Made by a program: the position numbers and the translations under genes. The notes beneath the pieces are model-generated. The model saw only the letters and a program-made list of their open reading frames with translations, did not search any database and was not told the DNA's origin. Shown one piece after another: positions 46,607 to 57,445 of a stretch of 64,000 bases of DNA (positions are counted from its first letter, which is position 1; every line of letters begins with the position of its first letter). Origin of the DNA: Fagopyrum homotropicum (Eukaryota; Streptophyta; Magnoliopsida; Caryophyllales; Polygonaceae); the NCBI GenBank assembly GCA_033239125.1, contig BSWB01000005.1, forward strand, positions 140,612,494 through 140,676,493, given 5' to 3'.

Positions 46607-47053
46607 TCTATTAAAAGAGAGACCTTCTTTGCCACGTGTCAACGCAACAATTCACGCAACTCTTCAAAATATTTTTAAAAAGTTACTATTTTAGATATTT
46701 TTGATAGAAAATAAAAAATAATTCCCCACATGTATAATTATTTTTTTTCAAATCTTACTAATTAATTAGAAATCCAGTAAATCTTCTAATCAAATTCTAA
46801 ACATACTTATTTTTATTCAAAGCCAACATATAATTATTAAAAAAATTATCTTATAAGTTACAAATTTTAAGTAAAGGAGCGTTATCTAATTATATTAATT
46901 ATAAGATAAAAAACTTAAAATAAAATTAAAAATAATAATAACAATTATAATTTTGTTCTCCAAATTTTTATATTACAAAAGTATACATATATATTTTTAA
47001 GTATAAAGTATTTATTAAAACTCAACTCGCACAATGTGCGAGTAATACACTAG
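46607..47053 (+). mobile_element. Small non-autonomous Helitron
   Basis: It begins TCTATTAAAAGAGAGACC and ends with the hairpin CTCGCACAATGTGCGAG (47026-47042), then TAATACACTAG. It sits between A (46606) and T (47054), the standard Helitron target, with no duplication. It is 447 bp and has no coding capacity. Confidence 0.82.
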
Positions 47054-47722
47054 TTATGAATTGAAATAATAAATGTTGTCATGAAATTTATAAAAAAGTC
47101 ACGATGTCCTCTTTTACAAAAAACAAATTTTTAAAAGAACAAAATTGCCTCATAACTTTTAAAATCTCAAAAAATGTCATTGCACCTCTTATAAATCATT
47201 AAATGACGTAGATAAATATAGACCATTAAATCAAATGAATCAATAATTTAAATTATTATGTAATACCGCACAGTAACAACACTTCTTACCATAGCTAACA
47301 CCTTATAATACATACAAAACATTTTACAATATATAACTGCATATAAATCGTTTTTTAGTATTACAAAAGTGGTCATTATATATATTAAGTTTGAACCTAT
47401 ATGAATGCATGAATCGAAATATAATTGATTGTTTACAATGCAATTGCTATCAATACGTTTAGCACATTCAATGTATTGTGCCATACTAAAAGCAAGCTTA
47501 CAAAAAGTAATGAACTTAATTAACAATTACTAAAAGGGTATGTTGCCCCCATAAGGTCGATTATACTACTCTTCAAATAACAAAGACTTCTAATTTCAAT
47601 CATCTTTAACCAAAAAATAATAATAAAATGAAATATTCTTAGAAATGAAAAAAAGAAGAAGAAAAGAAATCAGAGGCTGTATAAAATTTACGCAACTTTA
47701 TTTTATCGTAATATGAAATTAA
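47054..47722. other. AT-rich stretch, nothing recognised
   Basis: No gene, RNA or element end was seen. The 92-aa ORF on the minus strand has no recognisable features. Confidence 0.4.
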
Positions 47723-48013
47723 GGGCCCGTTTTGTTTCCAACTCCGGAAACGGAAACGGAATTGAAATAAATTTAGTTCATATCTATATCTTTATTCATG
47801 AAATTGTATGAAATCATTCCTTGTGGTTTAAGGGAAAATACACTTGATTCCCCACATTTTGTTACCCTATAGGGTATCAAAAGCAATCAATCTCTACTCC
47901 AATTACTTCTAACACAAGGAATGATTCCAAAAACTTTCATGAATAAGGGTATACATATGGACTAGATTCGTTTCCATTCCGTTTCTGATTCCGGAGTTAA
48001 ACCAAGCGGACCC
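47723..48013. mobile_element. PIF/Harbinger-type MITE
   Basis: Its ends are GGGCCCGTTTTGTTTCCAAC and the inverted TTAAACCAAGCGGACCC, followed inward by CTCCGG on both sides. TAA flanks it at 47720-47722 and 48014-48016. It is 291 bp. Confidence 0.8.
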
Positions 48014-48336
48014 TAAATGTAGCTAAAGAGTATACATAAACTATGATTATATGGATAACATAAAATATTTTCCCATTTAGTTAGGTATGTATAAACTAAA
48101 TGGAATTAATAAGTTATTTTCTTCTGTAGGGGTCCATTTATATGGACAATTTATTATAAAATCAAGAGTTAGGTTTGTTATTTTTATTATATATAGTTGT
48201 TGAATTGATTTATTAATTCCAAAATAAATCGTTCCCCATCTCTTGAAGGCATATTAAATAAAAGAAATAAAGAAAAATATTTTGTAAGCAATTATGTTAT
48301 GGTCCACGGCAGTTCAATCTTAAATTTTTCAAAAAA

Positions 48337-48951
48337 CTAGTTTAGTACCCGCACCTTGTGCGGGATTGTCTAAATAAAAAATATTATATTTTCACTTTCA
48401 TACATCATATATTTGATATCAATCTATAGTAAAAATTATTTTTATTAATTAATATGACTAACATATGAGGATTAATTTTTTTTAAATAAATAAAAGAATA
48501 TAATTAAAAATCTATTACAAAGATTATTATTTGAGTATTATGTTTATATCTTAATATATTATCACTTTGACTTAGATTTAGATAGAGGAGAAAATTTTGA
48601 TTTAGTTTAAATTTAAAAAATTTGTCAAATCTTATTAGAAGATTTGCGTTAGATTTTCTCAACAAATCGAGTTAGAATACATAAGTTTTTTTTTTTAATT
48701 TTGATTGGTAGATAGGTAGATTTAATTTTTTTTAATTATTTATTTTAATAAATTGACGTGGCATGATGATTGTTGATGACTGTTTACAAATTCTAATAAA
48801 TAATTTTCATATAAAATAATTAATGGCAAATCTGTAAATACGTTGTGGCAAATCTGTAAATAAATTGAAAAAATGCTGATGTGGGCGGCCTTAGAGGTTG
48901 ACACGTAGACAAAATGGGTGCTGTTTTAGTAGTATATATATATATTAGCGA
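48337..48951 (-). mobile_element. Small non-autonomous Helitron
   Basis: On the minus strand the 3' end is the hairpin CCCGCACAAGGTGCGGG then TACTAAACTAG, followed by T. A fitting 5' end is TCGCTAATATATATATATAC preceded by A. It is 615 bp. The hairpin end is clear; the 5' end is the best fit. Confidence 0.65.
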
Positions 48952-49081
48952 TAATTTAGGAGAATCAATTTGAGTTTCTTATTTAGTTGTGTTTAAAAAA
49001 ATATTATAACGCTTTTTTCAATTGTGGTATGTAGAATTAATTTAGATTTTATTGTTCCGTCCAACAAAATACCTTTATTTG

Positions 49082-49517
49082 GGGCCTGTTTACTTGCAGA
49101 TTAGTTTATTTTCGGGTTTATAAACTAAATGAGTATATAGTTTATTTTCAGGTTTATTTCTTGATGGGTTTATATAAATAAACTAGATAAGGTTGTTTAC
49201 TTAGAGTTTATTTTTTGGGTTTATTTTACTTTAAAAGACTCTCATGTCCCTAAAAAAACCGAACAATAACGTTGAATACTCAATGATGAATAAATAATAA
49301 CAAGATGGAAAACCACAAGGCCAAAATCGGGTTTTAAACAAAAATAAACTCATGGAAGCAAAAATAACCTTGGTTTGAAAAGTTTATTTTTGAGTGGTTG
49401 ATAAACCCATATAAACCCCTATAGAAATAAACCAATCCCTAAGTAAACACCTACAAAAATTAAACTCAGGGTTTATAAACTAAATGAAACATAAATAACC
49501 TACAAGTAAACAAGCCC
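49082..49517. mobile_element. PIF/Harbinger-like MITE
   Basis: Its ends are GGGCCTGTTTACTTG and the inverted CAAGTAAACAAGCCC, with TTG on both sides (49079-49081 and 49518-49520). It is 436 bp and AT-rich. The target is TTG, not the usual TTA/TAA. Confidence 0.75.
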
Positions 49518-49520
49518 TTG

Positions 49521-50757
49521 GTTAATTAGTGATTTAACAGGTCAAATCTTTTCGGTTTATGATTTGATTTACATACGCCGCAATTATAATTTTAGATATT
49601 TATTTAGTAAAAAAGATTTATTGAGTTAAATTTTAATTTAATAAATGATTTAAATTGAAACTAATTAAAAAAGATTTTAGGCTAAACAAATCTTGATTCA
49701 CTACTATTTGTGCCTGAAAATCTTTTTAAAAAAATAATAGAAGGCTGAACTTTTTTTAAAAATAATTATTGACATCTGTTTTAGTAGAGTATATAGATAT
49801 TGATTAATCGGAAGACGAAAATTATAGTGTAAATTTACGTAACTGAATTCACCAAATTAAATTTATTAAAATACGAAACTATATAAGTAAAATTAAAATC
49901 AATTCCTTACTATCAAAGCTGAAATTTAAAAAAATAACAAAATTTACAAAATAAATAAAATTGAATGCCGTACATTCCATTTGGTTAAAAAATTAAAAAA
50001 TTATAAATTTATTAATTTAGCAATTAGTTAGTTATCATATATTTTTTTATTTGAAAATTTACTTAGAATTTACGAAAAATATTTTAAAAGTATTTTTAAA
50101 TTTATTAATTTAGCTAGTTAGTTAACAAAATCTTTTTATTTTAATTAATAAGATGAATAACACAAAATTTAAATAGAATGGCATTTTAGTAAATATTTTA
50201 GAAAAAATCCTATGTGGCATACCTATTTGATTGACATGTGGACTTAGTGTCCTTTGTTTTAGTAAATAATATAGATTATTTCATAAATTCTGGTCGTTGA
50301 TAATTAAACTCTTAAGTTTATAAAAAAATTAACAAATATATACAAGTTAATTTTGATTGACCAATTTAACTAAGTAAGTTTATTTTAAAATTTTTATTTG
50401 ACCAAATTATTTCATTTTGATTTGACTTTAGGATAAAGATATTTACTCACCTAAATTTTTTTTTAAAAAGAGAGAACCATTTATATACACATTTTGACAT
50501 GCCCACGTCTGTATTGTGTCACATTTGATATTCTATTAATTCATACATTTTTTTTTCAACAAAAGTTATTTAAACTATTTTTGTGAAAAGTAAGATCTAA
50601 CCGTAAATAACAATTATTTATTATAAAAAATTTAATAATTTAATTTTAGCTATATCTATCTTATATACTAAATCAATTAATTAATTAACGTATATTTGAC
50701 CCAATTTCGTGCAACCATCTCATCATTTTTACACATGTCATTTATTGGTTTATCCAC

Positions 50758-50797
<40 letters not shown>

Positions 50798-51072
50798 GAA
50801 TTGGAACATAAATTGTTTTTAAGTAAATTTTCAATAAGTATTTCATCATATTGACTAGAATATTCGTATCATATTTGATTATTAAAATTTAAAATAATTT
50901 AAAAAAAATCAATTTGACTCCATAAGTTAGTTGTTGTATCATTTTATTTATTTATTTTTCATAATTTTTTATTATATAACTATTAATTACTTGAATATTA
51001 TAAGGAATTTGACCTCAATCTTTTGGATTAATTGTCACCCATTCATATCACCAGAAATTTGTCCTTACACCA
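49521..51072. other. AT-rich stretch with Helitron-like 5' remnants
   Basis: No gene. TTTTAGTAGAGTATATAGA (about 49781) and TTTTAGTAAATAATATAGA (about 50257) resemble inverted Helitron 5' ends like that at 48951, but no matching 3' hairpins were found. Confidence 0.4.
50762..50794. repeat. (AT)n microsatellite
   Basis: About 16 AT repeats without interruption. Confidence 0.95.
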
Positions 51073-52104
51073 TGTAACACCTCAAGTTCTGGGAACTCGA
51101 AGCGTTACGAGTTAGAACCTCACATTGGGTCCTGACCTCAGAGTAGAAATGACACAACAAATCTTACAACAAGACACAAATAAATGAAAACAAAAACTTA
51201 TAATAAAACCAAAGGTTATAACAAAGGGAAGCGTAAAAGACTTGCAGCTGAGTTCAAAACAAAGGGAGAACAACAACATAAATATAAACTCGATCTTGTC
51301 CTATAATGTACGGGAACCCCGTCTGACCACACCGTCTGGATCACTCAACAGCATCCCTAACCTACAGAACATCTACAACATCGATATAAACCGTTAGCTA
51401 ACATTTTAGATCGGAAAGATAGTAAAAGCACAAACACACATAAGGTGATATAAACATATAACATGCTTGCACTCAACAGTTTATTATCTTTTATTAAGTG
51501 ATCCATTACTAATTCAATTTCTTTTGTCACACGAGAATCTCCCGAAACTCGCCTCCGTTTCCGTCTACCAACAGGAATAGATCAGTACTATCCGTTACTT
51601 GTAGGCCTGGGTTGCAAGAGCACCTCCTAGTCTCCTGTAGAACTAGACAAGTGGTCACCGCCCGGTTATCATACACTTGGACCAATTACGGTTATAGAGG
51701 TCAATCCTAGTCCAATTACCGTTATAACAATAAATACAACACAAACAAGCCAATACACTAAAACCAACATACAAAATGAAACTAAGTAAGTCCAGGGGAT
51801 TTACCTCACTCGAAGGCAAACTCAAAGGGTCATCAACAACTCAATTTCTCGAAGAAAAGGAAAGAATGTCTGCTCAAACAAAGCATAAAGCTTCAAGAAT
51901 GAACAATTGCTAGAAGTCTATAACTTCTAGTCTCCATGATCTCTAAGAGATCTCCACATGCTAATTATGGTCTCAGCGTGAGTCTTACAAGTCAAGAAGG
52001 GTCAACAACATCAACACAAGCCAAGGAAAGGAACAAGGGAAGCAAGGAAGGAAGCATATCACCAAAGACGGGAACATTGCAGACAAAACCGCGGGGGCGG
52101 CATT

Positions 52105-53045
52105 GGGCAGATTCTGGTTGTCATTACATAACCTCATCGACCCGTCTTTCTTCCTGACGAAAAATACTGACACTAGGCAGATTCCGGTAGTCAATACATA
52201 ACCTCATTTTATCTTGCAGATGATCCAAAAGATCGGGGACAATGGGTACTCATTCTTGATTGTCACCTTGACAAACAAGCGGTAGTCAATACATAACCTC
52301 ATCGACTAGTCTTTCTTCCTGACGAAAAGTACTGGTGCGCCCCAAGGAGATACACTAAGGTGGATGAAGCCCTTCTCAGCTAACTCCTCGAGATGCTTAT
52401 TAAGCTCAAACATCTCGATAGGCGCCATGCGATAAGAAGCCTTCGAGATCGGTCTCATCCCAAGCTCTAGATCGATGCCAAAGTCCACACTCCTCTGTGG
52501 AGGTAAACCTGATGACTCTTCAAAAACGTCGGTAAACTAGCATGCCACCGGGATCTCCACCAATGTTGGACTCGTACTATCCTTCATGACATAGCACCAG
52601 AAATCCTCGCAACCTTGACTGATAAGTCTCGTAGCTCACACCGATGACTGTACCGGTCTTCCCAAGATCCTATCCTCGGAAAATCTCTACATGGCTTGGC
52701 TCCGTAGTCACTGTCACTATCCTCTTGCCAATGTCAAGAACGGCCTAATGTCAATCCATCCAATCCATGCGCAGAATAAATTCTTCATGTACTAAGTGCA
52801 TGACGAAGAAGTCAGTTGGACAATCGCTACCTCCCAGTCTAATAGGGCAATCGCGAACCTCTCGTGTACCTTTAATCTTACCCTCATCGGGTAATCCTAT
52901 AAAGAAGGGTCTCCCCTCTATGGTAACTAAGGTCAAACTATCTACACATGCATCAAATATAAAATAATGTGTAGCACCGGTATCGAAAAGAACTATAACA
53001 TGAGAACCAATAAATGTGAATGATACATGTGGTCGTTAGAGCTGC
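52105..53045 (-). pseudogene. gypsy protease and partial reverse transcriptase
   Basis: On the minus strand the protease active site reads VIVLFDTGATHYFI (around 52973-52990), followed by EGRPFFIGLPDEGKIKGTRE. RT starts with MDFGIDLELGMRPISKASYR and continues WGAPVLFVRKKD (52306-52490). After that, the segment VRKKD-SMRLC(I/N)DY is present three times in broken form (about 52110-52170, 52178-52205 and 52262-52330). The YxDD catalytic motif is not reached. Frame changes and stops throughout make this non-functional. The domain order fits chromovirus/Tekay-like gypsy elements. Confidence 0.82.
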
Positions 53046-53059
53046 CGGCTCCTCTGCAC

Positions 53060-54473
53060 TCCTCAGCTCATAAACTCTGGCTGAAGCATCTCTGGTGTCT
53101 GATGTACCATAGACTCGTCCTCTACCTCCCCCTTGTCCCTGAGCGGAACCTTGAGGAGCGGTAAAACCAAGAGCTCTTTGCTCCTACTATTGTTGATACT
53201 GAGGTCTCTGCCCACCTCCTGCAACGCTGGTAGGTGAAGAACCCTGTTGTGATAGCGCCTTGCCCTTTTGGTAAAACGCAGCTCTGTGCTCGGGCTTTCC
53301 ACAAGAAAAGCAAGGCACGACAATCTTATTACAATCATATCTCATATGTCTGATACCTCCGCAGTTAAAACACTGTCGGAACTCTGCAAAGACTGCTAGA
53401 AACTAGAGCATCCTGGCGTTTGACTATGCCCAAATCCAGAAGCTCCAATTTTAGTATTGGCTGGTCTAGTCCTCTATCTCTTCTTAGGACCTCCTGTCTA
53501 AGAAGCTCTCATTTAACCCGGTCGGTCCCCTCTTGTAAGCAGATGCTCTATCTTGATAGTCCGTCAAGGAGTCACAACGGAAACCAACAAAATAAAAGCG
53601 AGTAGGATCCCTCAATCTCCAAGAGAAAAGATAAACATGTTGATCCTCGGGTGGTGTAGACGGACCTAGCAAAGATAACTCCTCCTGAAAATTGCTGATA
53701 ATCTCAACAATAGGGATATCCTCGAATCCAACCTCGAGGAAATCCTGTAGTCGATCTTTCCTCATAGCTGCAGGAAAATATCGATCTCTGATCACTGTCT
53801 TCATCTGCTCATAACTCGTGACCTTGTTGCGAATGGTCCTCCACCAGTGATGAGCCTGATCTTACAGTAATGTTTGTGCTATATTAACTCGACGACTCTG
53901 TGGGCAACGGATCGCCTTCATACCAGAATCCAACTGACCTAGCCAAAGCTCTACCTCCAATCCGGTCTTGCTTTCCTCCAAAAGAAGGAACTCTTAGCTC
54001 GTTGAAAGACTTCAACCAATAGTCAGGTCTCGGCTCTCTCGCCTCATCCGGAACTCTAGCGACCTCAACAACTTTAGCAGGTGCGGCAACAACCTGTGTC
54101 ACTCTCTACGAAACCTCAATTGATCTCACGGGTACTAGCGGTGATGATGCAAGTCCTCCAATCCTGATAGTCTCCTCGACCATCTACACGTAGTCGCGGT
54201 ATATAGATGCTCCGTTGGACACTCGACCGGACTCGGGTCAATTGTGCTTCTGTGCTCCGAACCTAGTAACGGTCATGTTCCTAGCCTCGGGAAAAACACT
54301 CTCAGCAACCTTTTCGATGAACGCCTCAGCGATAGACATATCATCAACTGGGGCTTGCCCCGACCTCTAGCTAGTGGAGGTCTTCCTACACGTCCTCGTC
54401 CATGGACAATAGGTGGAAAAGGTAGTCGACCCCTTCCTCGCCCTACAGCAGATGTAACTCTAGTACGCGCCAT
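53060..54473 (-). pseudogene. gypsy gag polyprotein, degenerate
   Basis: The minus strand starts MARTRVTSAVGRGRGRLPFP. A capsid-like part with FPAAMRKDRLQDFLEV (about 53740) follows, then two zinc knuckles near 53270-53375. The first is CFNCGGIRHMRYDC (CX2CX4HX4C, complete). The second, CFSCGKPEHRAAFY, has lost its last Cys to Tyr. Several stops and frame changes break the reading frame. Confidence 0.75.
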
Positions 54474-54731
54474 CTACGATAGGGATATATATAGATATAT
54501 AAGGCCATACTATCAAATAGTGCAAAAATCCAAAAAAGCACATAAAGGTCAACATAAAAGAAAACTAGCTGCTGAGATCCGCAGAGGTAGTGGTGGTCGC
54601 CCGTACATCTATTCCACACCGACAAGTTTAAAACAAAACCCCCTTTTTAAAACGTAGACCCCTTTGCGGGTTCTGTTTATTTATCTATTTGACCTTTAGA
54701 AGATTGCGAGTGCCATTGCTGCCAAATTAGA

Positions 54732-54743
54732 GCTCTGATACCA
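54732..54743 (-). other. Primer binding site for tRNA-iMet
   Basis: TGGTATCAGAGC on the minus strand, 3 bases inside the 5' LTR end. It is the exact complement expected for the initiator tRNA-Met 3' end used by most plant LTR elements. Confidence 0.93.
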
Positions 54744-54746
54744 TAT

Positions 54747-56388
54747 TGTAACACCCCAAGTTTTGGAAACTCGAAGCATTACGGGCTAGGACCTCACAAT
54801 AAGTTCCGACCCTCAGAGTAGCAACATTAACATCGGATCTTACAACAAGACACAAATAAATGAAAACCAAAACTGTTATAAAAACCAAAGGAACAACAAA
54901 AGAAAACGTCAAAGACTCTCAACTGAGTTCAAAACAAAAGGGAAAGAACAACAACAAAAATATAAAACCCGGTCCCGTCCTATAATGTATGGGAACCCCG
55001 ATTGACCACACCGTCCGGATCACTCAACAACATCTCTAACATGTGGGACATCTACAACATTGGTATAAATCGTTGGCTAACATTCTAGATATCAGAAAAA
55101 CAGTAAAGGCACAACACACATAAGGTAATATAAACATATAGCATGATTGCACTCAACCGGTTATTATCTTTCGTTAAGTTAATCCCTTTACTAATTCAAC
55201 TTATATTGTTACACGAGAATCACTACGATCTCGCCTCTGCCCCCTTTCACTAGCAGGAATAGAGAGGATGCATTCCCCTGTCACCTGCTGGACAGGTCGC
55301 AAGAGCACCTCCCAATTTTCCCATTTTGAACTGGACAAGCGGTCACCGCCCGGTTATAATACACTTGGGTCAATTAAGGCATAAAAGGTCAATCCTATTC
55401 CGGTTATCCGTTATAACAATAAACAAAAACACAATAAACCAATACAATCAAACCAATATATGAAACACATCTAAGTAAGTCCAAGGGACTTACCTCACTC
55501 GAAGGTAAACACAAGGGTCAACTACAACTCAGTTCCTGAAGGAAGGAGGGAAAAGCCTATTCATACAAGGCAACACGAATCAGAACATAATGATTGCTAG
55601 AAGTCTATAACTTCTAGTCTCCATGATCTCTAAGAGATCTCCACAAGTGAGGGACATGATCCTTAGTCTTACAGACACTCCAAGGAACAACATCAGCACT
55701 CAACTTAGGGAAAAGGAACGAGGAAACAAGGAAAAGAAGCAGCTCACCAAAGACGGGAGCTACTACAGAAGAACCGCAGGGGGCGGCGGGGGCGGTGACT
55801 TGACAAAAAGTGGCGTCGGGTTTTTTTTTTGACAGCACGTCACAACCAAGCAATCAAAGCTTGAATCTTTGTTCCACACTCTTCAAATCTCAACCAAGGG
55901 AGTCTGTGAACATCAACGTATCAACAACGGAAAGACCAACAAGAATCAAGCTCGATCTTGATTCTTGTGAAGAAGAGAAAAAGAACGAAAAGAGAAAGAG
56001 AAACAGAAGGAAGAAGCATGCAGCGGGTTCATGGACGTGTAGAAGAACCGAAGGGATGAAGACTTACACTTTCTGTAGAAGATCACAAGGGAAAGACTGC
56101 AACTTTGCTCGAGGTTGAAGAAACGTGAACAAGAAACATGAAAAGGAAGAGAAAGAGGGAATTTATAGAGGAACGGTTGGAAAAGATAAAGGAAAGACGT
56201 TTTTAGGGTTAGAAGATCAAAGGAAAGTCGACCTATAAGATAGAAGATTGAATCTTCTATCTATGGAAAGAAATAAAACGGAAATAAAAATAGATCCCGC
56301 GATCTGGGATCGATCGCACCCACAACTCGACCCTGCCACGACCTCGGCTTGCCGCAGGGGCGGTGACAACGAAAAACCGGTTGTTACA
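54747..56388 (-). repeat. 5' LTR of the gypsy element, 1642 bp
   Basis: Plus-strand ends are TGTAACACCCCAAGTTTTGG and AAACCGGTTGTTACA. It is collinear with 62604-64000 and 26350-28323. It includes the family block GACAAGCGGTCACCGCCCGG (about 55333) and a G-rich stretch at 55776-55797. Confidence 0.88.
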
Positions 56389-56959
56389 ACAAACTTGTTT
56401 TTGCGTTGATTATCATTGTGGTTAGCTTTTGTTCACATAGATCTCAACGTGAGTCGATAATTATAATTTGAATTACGATTTGCATTTTCAGAATCATGAT
56501 ATATACTATCATGTTGTTTTTCTCTTTAATTTACAACTTTTACAAAAACTAATAATTCAAAAAACTTTTCGTGATTAAATATATTACCAAACTATTGCTA
56601 ACAACAATGTTAAATATAAAATTTTGAATGACTTTGGTACCAACCGTCTTTTTCCCTATCTCTTTACCATTTATGATTTGAAGTCTATTCATAGCTTATA
56701 TCACCTGTGGATCGCATCTACTTGATTGAATTCGGGTACTTTCTACCGAGGTGTTGATTCTTCTTAATTCTGAAGAAGTCTCATTTGAATTTTCCCTCAA
56801 ACCCATCTTCCTAATAACCGTCATCTAAAAGACCCGTTCAACCCATTTAACAAACCAATCGGCCTAACAAAGCCTAATATCACAAAATAAGCTTTCTCAT
56901 GCTCTATGATAAAAAAAAAGGTACAATACCAATGAAAATAAAATTTACGGTTATCTATT
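56389..56959. other. Flank between LTR and LINE tail
   Basis: AT-rich, no gene recognised. It may be further LINE sequence interrupted by the LTR element. Confidence 0.35.
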
Positions 56960-57444
56960 TGTTATCTCACCCTATATTAACAATTTCTTCCTTATAAATC
57001 TTTAATTTTTAAATCATCAAGTTTTACACGTTTATATATCATGATACTCGTTTTTAGCAGTTTTGTCTTTTGATGTTTGATGTTGTCTCTTGGTGACGGT
57101 TCGAGCGTTTGTGAAGAAGGGGACGTGAATTTGTGATCGACTCGTGATGTCTCTGTTGTAGTCCAAATCTGAGGTTTCCACAGTTGTTCTCCAAACTTTC
57201 TACTTGCGTACTTTATTCTAAGATGAATGTTTATGCTCGTTGTCTCCTGTTGGTTGGACCATCATGCTTTCCTTTGAAGACTTTTTTTGCTTACGGGTTC
57301 CTTTTCATGTATTTTTGTGTAATTCTTTTCTCCTTTGTTGTGTGGCCTTTCATGACAGTTAGTCCGTCAACCGATTTTTTCGTCATTTCGACCCACTAGA
57401 CGACGCGCCTTTTAATGATCGAACCGCTTTCCATTTAAAAAAAA
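56960..57444 (+). mobile_element. LINE 3' end, second copy of the family at 30044
   Basis: It is collinear with 31000-31473 over the phrases CCTTATAAATC, GACGGTTCGAGCG, TTTGTGATCGACTC, CCACAGTTGTTC, GACAGTTAGTCCGTC and GATCGAACCGCTTTCC, and ends in A8. No open RT is present. The 5' limit is approximate, and no target duplication was recognised. Confidence 0.72.
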
Positions 57445-57445
57445 C

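Larger units (their letters stand above)
51073..56388 (-). mobile_element. Rearranged Ty3/gypsy LTR retrotransposon
   Basis: Reading the minus strand: a complete 5' LTR (56388-54747, 1642 bp, TGTAACAACCGG...GGGGTGTTACA), a tRNA-iMet primer site, gag, aspartic protease and the first part of reverse transcriptase, then scrambled RT pieces (52100-52330), then a shortened 3' LTR (about 52105-51073). Integrase and RNase H are missing. The LTR ends differ (TGTAACACCTC against TGTAACACCCC), and no target duplication joins 51073 and 56388, so the element has been recombined or deleted internally. Confidence 0.85.

Noticed and set aside
51068..56393. Target duplication for the gypsy element
   Set aside because: The outer flanks CACCA and ACAAA do not match, so no duplication is claimed.
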